This document shows positions 1 through 9,291 of a stretch of DNA of 64,000 nt, in pieces. Origin of the DNA: Bacteroidales bacterium (GTDB lineage: Bacteria; Bacteroidota; Bacteroidia; Bacteroidales; GCA-2748055); contig JAFGWU010000045.1 of NCBI GenBank assembly GCA_016936975.1, forward strand, positions 1 to 64,000, read 5' to 3'. A program made the position numbers and the translations under genes. Below the pieces are notes generated by a model. It had not been told where the DNA came from. It made no database searches and was given only the letters and a program-made list of their open reading frames with translations. Each line of letters begins with the position of its first letter. Position 1 is the first letter of the stretch.

Positions 1-1880
1 ATCCCGTCGTCCGAGACCAGGAACACGCCGCCCCCCTCCGTCCCCAGCCATTTCCGGTTGGCCCCGTCGACCTCAATGGCCGTCACCTTCTGCGTTTCGA
101 GCAGGGGATCGCCGTAAATGGTGCCGTCGTTGCGGGGAACAATAATCTCCTGGGCATAGATGGTCCCGTCGGTGAAGAGCCGGTATGGACTGTAGAACAC
201 CAGGATACCCCGGTTGGTGCCGAGCCAGATGTTCCCGTTCCGGTCTTCCGCGAAGGAGAATATCTCGTTGGTAATCACCTTCCCGTTCCGGTCAATCACG
301 CTCACCAGCTCATAGGTGTCGTCGGAAACATCATCGATGGTCCCGTTGTCATCCATCGCAAACAGTCCGTTCCCCTTGGGAATGATCACCCATTTGTGTC
401 CCGATTGGGTCACGATCAGGTCCCCCAGGGCAGCGAATCCGGTCAGCAGGTTATCAACCTTGAAGCTCTTCCAGCTCCCGTCGGCCTTCAGCACGGAGAG
501 GGGTTCCGGCACATTCGCGTTGGTCATCCACAGATTCGACCGCCCATCGTAAGCCAGTCCCCCGATCCTCACGAAATCCTGTCCGGGTCTGATACTCTGC
601 AGGGAACTGTTGGTTTCGCCATAGGTATTTACATGCTCCATGTCGCGGTACTCCAATAGTCCGTAACCCCACGAGGCGGCGTGGAGGTGGGCCGGATCGG
701 CGGGATCAATGGCGATCCTGAGCAGGTCACGGTCCTCAAAATGGGTGCTGCTGCTCCATTCTCGGCCGGAGAATGACTCAAGGAGGGCCGGTTTGAAAAG
801 GTTGTTCCACGACCCGGAGATCCCCCCCTGGACACTGTAAATGATTCCTCCCGAGGAAGCCAGGTTAAAGACACTGGAGGAGAGGGGCCCGTTGGGAATA
901 ACCGGCTCCTGGTTCCCCCACTGACTTGAAAGCAGTCCGCCCCCATAGTCGCCGGCCCAGATATTGCCCTCCGCATCGAGAACCGCCGAACGCGGTTCGC
1001 CGGTCCAGAACTCCCTGACGAACAGCAAATCACTGTTGATGACACTCACACGGGCATCGTCAACCATCAGCAGAAATCCTGCCTGGGGCCTGATCTCGTG
1101 GCATTTTTTCCCTGTAAAGACGGGAAAGGTTTTCCATTCACCGTTATCCAGGTAATAGACCCGGTCCTGCTCACCGGCCGGATCCCTGTTCGAGGTGAAG
1201 ATGGTCCCCTCAAAAGTGGCGATGCAGTTGAACGCTTCGCCGTCATGGGGAAGATCCGTCAAAACTTCCCACGCATGGTAATCCACCAGGAACGGGTCAT
1301 CCCTGCGGGCCCGCCTCACCCCGTCACCCGTGGCGGCATAGAGGTATTGATCATCGGATGTGACCTGGTACACCACCAGGGTGTTTCCGTTATCGCCGAT
1401 GACGTAGGTGTCCTTTATCTCGTTCCGGTCGAGGTTGATCACCACGATGCCAAAACCCGTGGAGAGGTAAGCAAGGTTATCGAGGAAATAGATATCATAA
1501 ATGGTTTTATCACCCGATATCTGTTTCTTCATGATATCCGGGATATTGGTAATGCCGCCGTCATGCAGGATATCGATGCTGGCACCGGAGTAGGCGATCA
1601 GGAACAGGTCCCGCCCGCTCTCCCAGTTCATGGCCGACACCCTGTTATCGGACAAACCGTCGACCTTTGAGAGTGGATTGATGGACCGATCCTCCAGGTG
1701 ATAGTAAAACAATCCCCCCGTGGTCGAGCAGAAGATGCGATCACCGGCAAACGCCACATGCTCACTGTAGATATAAGGAAGATGGGTCCGCCACTCCCCG
1801 AGCCTGGGCTGGGAAACCGTACCTGCGGAGAGCAGGATGCATGCGCCTGCAATGATTAATATGTTTTTCGGATAATTCAC
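1..1880 (-). CDS. porZ: Type IX secretion system protein PorZ, 5' part (runs off the window)
   Basis: PorZ is a surface component of the type IX secretion system, which delivers anionic LPS to the PorU sortase complex that processes cargo (known for the family). The gene reads off the left edge, so about 626 residues from the N-terminus are present, out of roughly 750-800 usual for the family. The start is GTG at 1880: an in-frame TAA lies four codons upstream and the first in-frame ATG is some 75 codons inside. The GTG start gives a signal peptide with a hydrophobic core (ILIIAGACILLSAG). It is followed by family-typical strings such as GEWRTHLPY, GLFYYHLED and KVDGLSDNRVSAMNW. Near the window edge LLETQKVTAIEVDGANRKW and GTEGGGVFLVS match the second PorZ propeller. 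It lies 56 bp after rdgB on the same strand. Confidence 0.88.
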   Translation of the reverse strand, partial: MNYPKNILIIAGACILLSAGTVSQPRLGEWRTHLPYIYSEHVAFAGDRIFCSTTGGLFYYHLEDRSINPLSKVDGLSDNRVSAMNWESGRDLFLIAYSGASIDILHDGGITNIPDIMKKQISGDKTIYDIYFLDNLAYLSTGFGIVVINLDRNEIKDTYVIGDNGNTLVVYQVTSDDQYLYAATGDGVRRARRDDPFLVDYHAWEVLTDLPHDGEAFNCIATFEGTIFTSNRDPAGEQDRVYYLDNGEWKTFPVFTGKKCHEIRPQAGFLLMVDDARVSVINSDLLFVREFWTGEPRSAVLDAEGNIWAGDYGGGLLSSQWGNQEPVIPNGPLSSSVFNLASSGGIIYSVQGGISGSWNNLFKPALLESFSGREWSSSTHFEDRDLLRIAIDPADPAHLHAASWGYGLLEYRDMEHVNTYGETNSSLQSIRPGQDFVRIGGLAYDGRSNLWMTNANVPEPLSVLKADGSWKSFKVDNLLTGFAALGDLIVTQSGHKWVIIPKGNGLFAMDDNGTIDDVSDDTYELVSVIDRNGKVITNEIFSFAEDRNGNIWLGTNRGILVFYSPYRLFTDGTIYAQEIIVPRNDGTIYGDPLLETQKVTAIEVDGANRKWLGTEGGGVFLVSDDG

Positions 1881-1936
1881 GTCGAACGTTTAAGGGTCTT
1901 CATCATAATATAATAACTACGAACGAAGGTCCGATA

Positions 1937-2536
1937 TTATGAGTGCCGCTTCAGAAATTGAACCAGCCCTGTTACCGCCTTTGCCCGGTGGCTGATCCGG
2001 TTCTTCAGGGCAGGGTCCATCTCTGCAAAGGTTTGCTCGTATCCTTCCGGGATAAACACCGGGTCGTAACCGAAACCCTCCCTGCCCCGCGGCGCATCCG
2101 TGATCGCCCCTTCGGCAATGCCTTCGAATCGGTACTCCCGGCCTTCGAGCACCAAAGCGATTACCGTCCTGAAACGGGCCCTCCGGTGGGGTTGATCGCG
2201 TAACTGATCCAGCAGTTTCCTGATGTTTGCCTCCGCAACATCAAATTCGGTGTAAACCGGCACCCCGATGCGTGAATAGCGGGCCGAGAAAACACCCGGC
2301 GCCCCGCCCAGGCTCTCCACCTCCAGTCCGGTATCGTCTGCCATGCAGTTTTTCCGGACCTTATTGAAAATAACCCACGCTTTCTGGGAGGCATTCTCCT
2401 CCAAAGTTTCATAATCCTCCGGGATCTCTTCACGGATCCCTGTCTCCATCAACCCCTGCAGGTTGAAAGCAGGGCCGAGGATGCTTCGTATCTCCTTTAG
2501 CTTGTGGATGTTGTTTGTTGCAAATACCAGGTCCAT
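1937..2536 (-). CDS. rdgB: Non-canonical purine NTP pyrophosphatase (RdgB/HAM1)
   Basis: This 199-residue enzyme hydrolyses dITP, ITP and XTP to the monophosphate and pyrophosphate, cleaning the nucleotide pool (family knowledge). Visible signatures are the N-terminal FATNNIHKLKEI substrate loop, the metal-binding ADDTGLEVESLGG stretch, GAPGVFSARYS, the FGYDPVFIPEG loop and the C-terminal SHRAKA. The length is normal and complete. The ATG start directly precedes the conserved DLVFATNN strand, leaving no room for an upstream extension. It is expressed away from the stress-protein gene, whose terminator lies about 90 bp upstream, and toward porZ, so rdgB and porZ may share a transcript. Confidence 0.95.
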   Translation of the reverse strand: MDLVFATNNIHKLKEIRSILGPAFNLQGLMETGIREEIPEDYETLEENASQKAWVIFNKVRKNCMADDTGLEVESLGGAPGVFSARYSRIGVPVYTEFDVAEANIRKLLDQLRDQPHRRARFRTVIALVLEGREYRFEGIAEGAITDAPRGREGFGYDPVFIPEGYEQTFAEMDPALKNRISHRAKAVTGLVQFLKRHS

Positions 2537-2621
2537 TCGAACGCTCAGTTAACCGTCATTCACTGCCGTTCAACCATCCCTCCCACTCAGGACTGGAAGA
2601 AGGGGCAGGAACAGGTGTAAC

Positions 2622-2645
2622 AAAAAAAGGCCGTGAATCACGGCC
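2622..2645 (-). terminator. Rho-independent terminator of the universal stress protein gene
   Basis: A perfect 8-bp stem with a one-base centre (2629-2645) is followed, read on the minus strand, by seven T residues (complement of the A run 2622-2628). It lies 25 bp beyond the stop of the minus-strand stress-protein gene and before rdgB, so it should separate the two transcripts. Confidence 0.85.
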
Positions 2646-2669
2646 TCTAATATATGAATTAAACCTTTA

Positions 2670-3506
2670 TCACCCACCCGTTGCACTGAATCCGCCCTGT
2701 ATGACCAGGGGCCTCGGGTTTATGGCCATTACCGGCAAATTATAAGGGTTTGCAATGATATACTGCTCCGGTGCACCGAACAGATAATCCGCCAGGTTGA
2801 TGTTTCTTGTGGCCATGATCAGGATGAGGTCGATTTTGTTCTCCTTTGCATACTCCACAATCTCCTTTTTGAAACTCCTCTTGCCTTTGGCCAGGACAAT
2901 TTCGTAATCCACATCATGACTTTTCAGAAACGATTCAATGTATTTGATGTTGGAGAGTATATTTTTTCTGAATCCCCTGTCGCGGGCCTTCGACTTCAGG
3001 ATGGTGAACCTGGCGTTGAAATTCCTGGAGAGATAGTAGATCCAGTTGGCCTGTTCCTTGTTCTCTTTCCTGAAATCAACCGGCAGAAGGATGGATTCAA
3101 ACTTATCCTTGACCGGCTTATCCTGAACGATCAGAAAAGGGATCCGGGACGAAACGACCACCCTGAGGGCCTTGCTTCCGAATAGTTTCTGGGCGCCATG
3201 CATGCCATGGGTCCCCATAATGATCATCTCGGCTTTGTGCTCCCTGGAATAATCCCCGATGGTCTTGAAGATGCTTCCCTGCTCAACAGCAAAATGGGGT
3301 TTCTTGCCATATTCCTTCTTCAATTTTTCGGATGACACGGCCAGCTCTTTCTTCTTTTCATCCACCTCCTTTTCATCCGACACAATATGGAGAAGTAATA
3401 TTTCCCGGTTAACCGTTTTGGAAATATTTACAGCATGCTGAAATGCATTTTCTGCTACCCCCGTGAAATCCCAGGGAACGATGATGGGCCTTTCAAGCTT
3501 TTCCAT
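2670..3506 (-). CDS. Universal stress protein, two tandem Usp domains
   Basis: This 278-residue cytoplasmic protein is built of two UspA-like Rossmann domains, roughly residues 1-140 and 145-265. The first opens with IIVPWDFTGVAENAFQHAV and carries the MGTHGMHGAQKLFGSKA loop, which resembles the ATP-binding GxxG...GS element of Usp proteins but with altered spacing. The second has SILLPVDFRKE and a degenerate loop (LIMATRNINLADYLFGAPE), so it has probably lost nucleotide binding. Tandem Usp proteins are common in Bacteroidota and are linked to stress or stationary phase. The exact function cannot be told. The gene is single, divergent from the cyclase gene at 3605 and closed by its own terminator. 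Confidence 0.85.
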   Translation of the reverse strand: MEKLERPIIVPWDFTGVAENAFQHAVNISKTVNREILLLHIVSDEKEVDEKKKELAVSSEKLKKEYGKKPHFAVEQGSIFKTIGDYSREHKAEMIIMGTHGMHGAQKLFGSKALRVVVSSRIPFLIVQDKPVKDKFESILLPVDFRKENKEQANWIYYLSRNFNARFTILKSKARDRGFRKNILSNIKYIESFLKSHDVDYEIVLAKGKRSFKKEIVEYAKENKIDLILIMATRNINLADYLFGAPEQYIIANPYNLPVMAINPRPLVIQGGFSATGG

Positions 3507-3554
3507 ACCGAATTATTGTTTAAGTGAACAATGATGGGTTATAATTTATTTCGT

Positions 3555-3562
3555 TAAATTTG
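3555..3562 (+). promoter_or_regulatory. Bacteroidota -7 element upstream of the cyclase gene
   Basis: The octamer TAAATTTG fits the TAnnTTTG consensus of the Bacteroidota primary sigma factor. No TTTG at the right spacing is evident for the -33 box. Initiation a few bases downstream would fall after the TTG codon at 3560, supporting the ATG at 3605 as the real start. Confidence 0.5.
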
Positions 3563-3604
3563 ATTTCATTAACAAGCCCGGTAATGCCAACAACTACCCA
3601 AGTT

Positions 3605-6600
3605 ATGAATTTATTTTTCATCTCATATAAGAATCTTTTGTTTTTTTTATCATTCATAACTTTGCAAATCCCTTTCATTTCGGCAAAAACACAGGACATT
3701 CCCCGTTTTTTTACACCGCGGATCCAGCATGTTGCCTTCCCCCTTCACCCGGTCGATGTACCGAATACCTCTTTTTTCAGGGATAAAACCGGTACACTTT
3801 ATATCGGCAAAGAGACGGGCCTGAACATCATTAACGGAACAAACCATATCTATCTGCCCCTGGACGGACCGGTATATGTTGCTGAACATCATCAGGATAC
3901 CGTTTATTATACCTGTGAAAACGATTTTGGATTTCTGAGCTTCGGGCCTCAGTCCGGTATCTCCGCCGTTTCTCTCAGCACCTCCTTCCCGGGATATTTC
4001 AGGGAATTTTACCCGTTCCAGTTCATCTCCTGCGCCGGCGATCTCTTCATAAATGCCGATGCGGGCATTCTGAGGATATCGGGAACGGAAACAGAGCGGT
4101 TATTCACAGGCAATATCCGGTCCCGTCTGTTTCAGTCCGGGGAACTCCTGTTCCTTTTTGTTCCGGATTCGGGTATCTATCGCTATTCAGGGGACCGGTT
4201 CCGGTTAATTGTACCGCATGCCCTGATCGACCGTGAGAAGGTTGTTTCGGTAACGGTTCATGATGAACTGCTACAGATCATCACCTCCCGCGGGACGATC
4301 TGGGAAAAGACCCCGGGGCTCAATCCCCCTGTCTGTTCGGACGTTCTGAATTTCGGAGCCCCGATCCTCCTGGCCGAAACGCTTTCAGATACGCTGCTGC
4401 TCTTTGCCACGAATGGCAATGGTTTGTTCATCACCGATTATGACGGAAATGTCAGGAATGAACTGTACCACAAGGGGGGGCTTCCCTCCGGCAGTGTCGT
4501 GGATCTGGTAAGGGATCCCCATGAAGGCTTCTGGGTTCTCTCCGGATATGGTCTGCACAGGGTGGATTACCCCTCAACCCTGCTCATTGCAGAAATCCCG
4601 GCGGCCTTCGGATCCATTCTCAAGTCGGCCTATCTGCCGGGAAGTTTTTTTATCGGAACCGAAACGGGCCTTTACCGGATTGGTCTGCACTCTTCCACGG
4701 AGAATACCTGGACCATTGATCCCTTGATCGGCCCTGATGATGAATCCTTTCACCTTTTTGAAACTGTGAATGCAACCCTCTTTGCAGGTGGGTCGGAACA
4801 CCTCTATGTGCTTTCGGGCAGTACCCTGCAATGTATCGATACGGGGGCTTTCTCGGCCCTGCATGCACCGGCAGACACGCTCCTGGTTGCATCCGGAAGC
4901 CGGGGAGTGGTGCGGTACGCCAAAACCGGTGGAGCCTGGAAAAAAACCATTTTGGATCCCTCTTTAACCTATGCCCATTCATTCGCGGAATGCAACCGGA
5001 CAGTCTGTTTCCTGTCGTCGGGGAACCGGGTTCACCTGCTCTCCCAAGATATGCGGACCATAGAAACACGGTCTTACGAGATTGAGGGCGCGTTCCTGAA
5101 ACTGGTTCCCCTGGAGGGCCGACTCTATCTGATCGGTCCCGATCGCGTCTACCTGATGGATTCAACCGGAACAGCTTTCCATGAAAGCAACGATCACTCC
5201 CTGCTTTGCCTCGCCCACTCCGAAATGATTTATCTCGATGAAACCGGTACCTGCTGGACCGTCGGACAGACCGGCAGTCAGACAGCTTCCCTTTCCATCT
5301 TTGTGGAAGGCAAAGGCAGTTCCGGCCATTCCCTGCTGCCTGTCATCAGCCGGCTCGGAGCCCTTTCAGGAATTTATGCAGACGATCACCATGTCTGGAT
5401 CACGGGGGAACACAGCCTGATGCAGCTCGACCGTTCGGGTATCCAGGATACGGTTACCGGCAAAAAGTTTCTGCGGTTCGAGCGCATTATCCACAACGGC
5501 AATGAGGTCATTCGTTTCGGCCGGATGACCGGTACGCCCGGAACCGCCGGGACAGGTAAAATCTATTCCATCCCCCATTCTGAAAACGCACTGGAGTTTC
5601 AGCTCACACAGACCGAATACCAGGCCGATATTCCACCGTTGTTCCGTTACCGCCTGCTTCGGGATCAGCCCGCGGACCGCGAAAGGTGGAGCGAATGGAA
5701 CCAGCGGCCGGCCTACAGGCTAAACAACCTCGGGCATGGCACCTATACCCTGCAGGCCCAGTCCAGGGACCTGTTCGGGAACATTTCGGAGACCGTCTCC
5801 TTCGACTTCAGGATAATGCCTCCCGATGCCCTGAGATGGTATGCCTTTGTATGTTACGGAATCCTCCTTGCCCTGCTCTCCTTCTTCATTTACAAATGGC
5901 GGTTACTCGGTCTGCAGAGGGTTGAAAAGAGGGTGTCGGAAAAGATCCGTTCACAGCTCGATGACCTGTCGCGCCAGAAAGAGCAGTCAGACCGCCTTAT
6001 CGCAGAGATACTGCCTAAAGGTACCGCCGAGCAGATGAAGGCCAGCGGACGTGCCAGATGGGAGAAGTATGATATGGCTACCGTGCTCTTCTCCGATATC
6101 GAAGGCTTTACGAAGATTGCAGAGGAGATGAACCCCGAAGAGCTGATTGATGAACTGGACAAGTTCTTTTTCCACTTCGACTCGGTGGTCGATAAGTACA
6201 ATATCGAAAAAATTAAAACAATCGGCGATGCTTACATGGCAGCGGGCGGCATTCCTGAGAAAAACAGCACCAACCCTGTTGAAGTGGTGCTTGCAGCCCT
6301 GGAGATGCAGTACTACATGAATGCCCTCAGGAAAACCAAAACCGATATCTGGGACCTGAGAATAGGGATCCACTCCGGTCCCGTGATCGCCGGGGTGGTG
6401 GGACATAAAAAAGTATCCTACGATATCTGGGGCGACACCGTTAACACCGCCTCACGAATGGAATCATCCGGACTGCCCGGAAAGGTGAACGTTTCGGGGA
6501 TCACCTATTCCCTGGTGAAGGATTATTTTATCTGCGAATACCGCGGAAAACTGCCGGTCAAGTACAAGGGTAATATCGATATGTATTTTGTAACCGGATT

Positions 6601-7249
6601 GAGACCCGAATTGTCCATCGACCTGAAAGGATTGCCCAACCGAAGGTTCTTTCTCAAACTCCAGTTCATGCGACTGAATGACCTGACGGAAAGGGTATTC
6701 ACTACCATCCTCTCCGATCTCCCCGCTACAATGCAGTTTCATACGGCTCAATACGTCCGGAAGGTCTTCGACCAGGTGTTCCTGCTCTGCCGTGCCGAAG
6801 AGGTGGAGGAGGAGGATATGCTGATTGTGCGTACGGCGGCCCTGCTCTGTTTTACAGGTCTTACCCAGACCTATACTAATTTTGAGAACCGGTCGGCCGT
6901 CATCGCCAGGGATCTGTTACCCGTATTCAGGTACTCGGAGAAGCAAATCGACCAGGTAACCAACCTGATCCTGGCCACCAAACAGCCGTTCGAGCCTGTC
7001 AACATCCTGGAAAAAATATTGATTGATGCCCGTATGGAATATATCGGGCGGCCCGATTTCATCAGCAATCTACAGCTCCTCCTGTTTGAGATGAGGGAGA
7101 ACTACCAGGAGTTTTCACTGAAAGAGTGGAAGAAAAAACAGCTGAAGCTTTTGCAGGAGTTTCAGTTCTATACCCTGGCCGGATCCCGGCTGAGGGAGAT
7201 CCCGGCAGAGAAGCAGATCGAAATGCTTGAAGGGAAAGAATGGCTGTAA
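3605..7249 (+). CDS. Transmembrane sensor with beta-propeller and class III adenylate cyclase
   Basis: About 1214 residues from the ATG at 3605, which gives a clean signal peptide (NLFFISYKNLLFFLSFITLQ); the frame is also open from a TTG at 3560. Order: periplasmic beta-propeller (about 30-640), Y_Y_Y-like domain (about 662-738), membrane helix (about 744-768), short coiled coil, class III cyclase (about 823-1010), and a helical C-terminal region that looks like a degenerate HD domain (about 1018-1165). The cyclase has both metal-site aspartates (FSDIEGF, GDAYM), the Lys and Asp that favour ATP (IEKIKTIGDAYM, YDIWGDTVN) and the Asn/Arg pair (NTASRM). It should make cAMP in response to a periplasmic signal. 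The C-terminal part lacks an obvious HD pair, so it is probably regulatory. Inference: a one-protein receptor-cyclase. No CRP-like regulator lies nearby. Confidence 0.85.
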   Translation: MNLFFISYKNLLFFLSFITLQIPFISAKTQDIPRFFTPRIQHVAFPLHPVDVPNTSFFRDKTGTLYIGKETGLNIINGTNHIYLPLDGPVYVAEHHQDTVYYTCENDFGFLSFGPQSGISAVSLSTSFPGYFREFYPFQFISCAGDLFINADAGILRISGTETERLFTGNIRSRLFQSGELLFLFVPDSGIYRYSGDRFRLIVPHALIDREKVVSVTVHDELLQIITSRGTIWEKTPGLNPPVCSDVLNFGAPILLAETLSDTLLLFATNGNGLFITDYDGNVRNELYHKGGLPSGSVVDLVRDPHEGFWVLSGYGLHRVDYPSTLLIAEIPAAFGSILKSAYLPGSFFIGTETGLYRIGLHSSTENTWTIDPLIGPDDESFHLFETVNATLFAGGSEHLYVLSGSTLQCIDTGAFSALHAPADTLLVASGSRGVVRYAKTGGAWKKTILDPSLTYAHSFAECNRTVCFLSSGNRVHLLSQDMRTIETRSYEIEGAFLKLVPLEGRLYLIGPDRVYLMDSTGTAFHESNDHSLLCLAHSEMIYLDETGTCWTVGQTGSQTASLSIFVEGKGSSGHSLLPVISRLGALSGIYADDHHVWITGEHSLMQLDRSGIQDTVTGKKFLRFERIIHNGNEVIRFGRMTGTPGTAGTGKIYSIPHSENALEFQLTQTEYQADIPPLFRYRLLRDQPADRERWSEWNQRPAYRLNNLGHGTYTLQAQSRDLFGNISETVSFDFRIMPPDALRWYAFVCYGILLALLSFFIYKWRLLGLQRVEKRVSEKIRSQLDDLSRQKEQSDRLIAEILPKGTAEQMKASGRARWEKYDMATVLFSDIEGFTKIAEEMNPEELIDELDKFFFHFDSVVDKYNIEKIKTIGDAYMAAGGIPEKNSTNPVEVVLAALEMQYYMNALRKTKTDIWDLRIGIHSGPVIAGVVGHKKVSYDIWGDTVNTASRMESSGLPGKVNVSGITYSLVKDYFICEYRGKLPVKYKGNIDMYFVTGLRPELSIDLKGLPNRRFFLKLQFMRLNDLTERVFTTILSDLPATMQFHTAQYVRKVFDQVFLLCRAEEVEEEDMLIVRTAALLCFTGLTQTYTNFENRSAVIARDLLPVFRYSEKQIDQVTNLILATKQPFEPVNILEKILIDARMEYIGRPDFISNLQLLLFEMRENYQEFSLKEWKKKQLKLLQEFQFYTLAGSRLREIPAEKQIEMLEGKEWL

Positions 7250-7277
7250 AATATTTTTGTATAACATCTTTTTCTTA

Positions 7278-7308
7278 TTGGTGCGCTGATTCCGAATGAC
7301 TATTTTTG
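7278..7308 (+). promoter_or_regulatory. Promoter of ilvE
   Basis: A TTG at 7278-7280 and TATTTTTG at 7301-7308 are separated by 20 bp, matching the Bacteroidota TTTG/TAnnTTTG pattern. The ilvE ATG follows 23 bp downstream of the -7 box. Confidence 0.6.
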
Positions 7309-7330
7309 AACAACCATAAAAAATAAAAAG

Positions 7331-8347
7331 ATGAACTTAGACTGGAACAAGCTTGGATTCGGATATATGAAAACCGACTATAACCTCAGGGTCCACTATA
7401 AAAACGGAAAGTGGGGGGAGACTGAAATTCATACGGACGACTTCATTCCCATTCACATGATGGCCACCTGCCTCCATTACGGACAGGAGTCTTTCGAAGG
7501 GCTCAAGGCTTACAGGGGAAAAGATAACCGGATCCGGTTGTTCCGGCATGCCGAGAACGCGCGGCGGATGATCAGCTCTGCCAGGGGCATTCTCCTCGCG
7601 GAAGTACCCGAGAGCCTGTTTGTTGAAACCATTGAAAAGGTGGTCAGGATGAACGAAAAATATGTGCCCCCCTATGGAACCGGGGCATCTCTCTACATCA
7701 GGCCCCTCCTGATCGGAACCGGCCCCCAGGTGGGCGTCAGATCCTCTGATGAGTTTACGTTCCTGGTATTCGTAATGCCTGTGGGACCCTATTTCAAGGA
7801 AGGATTCAAGCCGGTAGACATGATGCTTTGCCGCGGATACGACCGCGCGGCACCCCTCGGCACAGGCCACCTGAAAGTGGGCGGAAACTACGCCGCAAGC
7901 ATGGCCTCGGTTGCTCTGGCGCGCCAGAAGGGTTATGCCACAGCCGTATATCTCGACGCAAGGGAGAAAAAGTATATCGATGAGTGCGGACCGGCCAACT
8001 TCTTCGGCATAAAAAACAATACCTACATTACCCCCGACTCCCGCTCGATCCTTCCCTCCATAACCAATAAGAGCCTGATGGACCTGGCCCGTGATATGGG
8101 TCTGAAAGTGGAAAAACGGCCTGTGCCCGTGGAAGAGCTCGCCGAACTGGAGGAAGCCGGAGCCTGCGGAACCGCTGCCGTCATTACACCGATCAGAAAG
8201 ATAGTTGACGAGGAGATGGGAAAAACTTATTCCTTCGGGGACGGTATCCATCCGGGGACAATATCTGCCCGGCTGTATGAAACCCTTACCGGTATCCAGT
8301 ATGGTGACCTGGATGATAAATTTGGCTGGGTGACAGTTCTCGATTGA
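7331..8347 (+). CDS. ilvE: Branched-chain amino acid aminotransferase
   Basis: This 338-residue PLP enzyme of fold type IV (BCAT group II size) transfers the amino group between glutamate and the keto acids of Leu, Ile and Val in the cytoplasm. Visible signatures are the LHYGQESFEGLKAYRG substrate loop near residue 55, TGASLYIRPLLIGTGP near residue 115, the PLP-binding lysine K182 in GTGHLKVGGNYAAS, and DECGPANFFGI followed by the C-terminal GTAAVITPI loop that holds the cofactor phosphate. It is complete, with its own promoter upstream, and ends 56 bp before ftsX, which has its own -7 box. No other branched-chain biosynthesis genes lie in the window. Confidence 0.95.
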   Translation: MNLDWNKLGFGYMKTDYNLRVHYKNGKWGETEIHTDDFIPIHMMATCLHYGQESFEGLKAYRGKDNRIRLFRHAENARRMISSARGILLAEVPESLFVETIEKVVRMNEKYVPPYGTGASLYIRPLLIGTGPQVGVRSSDEFTFLVFVMPVGPYFKEGFKPVDMMLCRGYDRAAPLGTGHLKVGGNYAASMASVALARQKGYATAVYLDAREKKYIDECGPANFFGIKNNTYITPDSRSILPSITNKSLMDLARDMGLKVEKRPVPVEELAELEEAGACGTAAVITPIRKIVDEEMGKTYSFGDGIHPGTISARLYETLTGIQYGDLDDKFGWVTVLD

Positions 8348-8374
8348 TTCCCGCGCGCCGCAGCAAATAATTTT

Positions 8375-8382
8375 TATCTTTG
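8375..8382 (+). promoter_or_regulatory. -7 element upstream of ftsX
   Basis: TATCTTTG matches TAnnTTTG and lies 20 bp before the ftsX ATG. The nearest TTG upstream is too far (28 bp) for a normal -33 box, so only the -7 part is supported. Confidence 0.5.
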
Positions 8383-8402
8383 CGACACCGATTGCATCTG
8401 TC

Positions 8403-9281
8403 ATGTCAAAAAAAGAGTCGAGCTTTAACAGGAAACGGATCCGTGGTTCATATTTTACCACCATCATCAGCATATCCCTGGTTTTGCTTCTGCTTGGAAT
8501 TGTGGGGCTCCTGCTGATCAACGGTAAAAACATATCCACCCAGGTGCGTGAAAATATCGGATTCAATGTCATCCTTAAGGAAAATGTGAAGGAAGCCGAT
8601 ATATACCAACTTCAGAAGATCATGGACGCGAAGTCATATGTCAGGTCCACCGAGTACATTACCCGTGAGGAGGCGGCACTGGAGACGGAACAGATGCTCG
8701 GAGAGGATTTTGTCCGTTTCCTGGGCTATAACCCCCTTCCGCCGGCAATACGGGTCCGCCTGACGGCTCCCTATGCCAATCCCGACTCGGTGATGCTGGT
8801 TGAAAAAGAACTGCTCCAGTATGATTCGGTCGACGAGGTTTATTATAAGAAGTCCTTGCTCTATGCCATCAATGAGAACATCAGGCAGATCTCGCTGATC
8901 ATCCTCGCTTTTTCCCTCCTGCTGACCCTGATTTCTGTGACCCTGATAAACAACACCATACGGCTGTCCATTTACTCGAAGCGCTTTATCATTAATACCA
9001 TGCAGCTGGTCGGGGCCACCCGGGGATTCATCCGCCGCCCTTTTCTCTACCGCAGTGCGGCAATCGGATTTGTGGCAAGCCTGATTGCCCTCGGAATCAT
9101 AGCCGGGGTGGTCTACCTGATGCAGAAGGAGTTTGAGGGAATCGTCTCATTCAGGGATTACGACCTGCTGGCATTACTCGCACTCTCCGTGATAGCGGTT
9201 GGAATCATCATAAACTGGATTTCAACCTTTTTTGCAGTCAATAAATATTTGAATATCAAAACGGATCAACTGTTCTATTAA
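8403..9281 (+). CDS. ftsX: Cell division protein FtsX
   Basis: This 292-residue membrane protein pairs with the ATPase FtsE to control peptidoglycan hydrolases at the septum (family knowledge). The topology fits: a helix at about 18-40, a periplasmic domain to about residue 165 containing the family-type sequence YVRSTEYITREEAA, then three helices at about 170-195, 215-240 and 260-280. The conserved linker INNTIRLSIYSKRFIINTMQ between them is typical of Bacteroidota FtsX. ftsE is not adjacent, which is usual in this phylum. It heads a tightly packed run with the DUF3098 gene (10 bp), uppP, truB and queA. Confidence 0.93.
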   Translation: MSKKESSFNRKRIRGSYFTTIISISLVLLLLGIVGLLLINGKNISTQVRENIGFNVILKENVKEADIYQLQKIMDAKSYVRSTEYITREEAALETEQMLGEDFVRFLGYNPLPPAIRVRLTAPYANPDSVMLVEKELLQYDSVDEVYYKKSLLYAINENIRQISLIILAFSLLLTLISVTLINNTIRLSIYSKRFIINTMQLVGATRGFIRRPFLYRSAAIGFVASLIALGIIAGVVYLMQKEFEGIVSFRDYDLLALLALSVIAVGIIINWISTFFAVNKYLNIKTDQLFY

Positions 9282-9291
9282 CCATACCATC

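Noticed and set aside
629-1670. ORFs on both strands within the left-edge region
   Set aside because: They are out of frame with the continuous PorZ reading frame, which explains the whole stretch.
4521-5165. Short ORFs in both directions inside the propeller-cyclase gene
   Set aside because: They are shadows of a 3.6-kb coding frame with clear domain structure.
7337-8572. A 411-residue ORF on the minus strand opposite ilvE
   Set aside because: It is the antisense shadow of ilvE: the plus strand shows a full set of BCAT motifs, and the antisense translation has no signal, family motif or start context.
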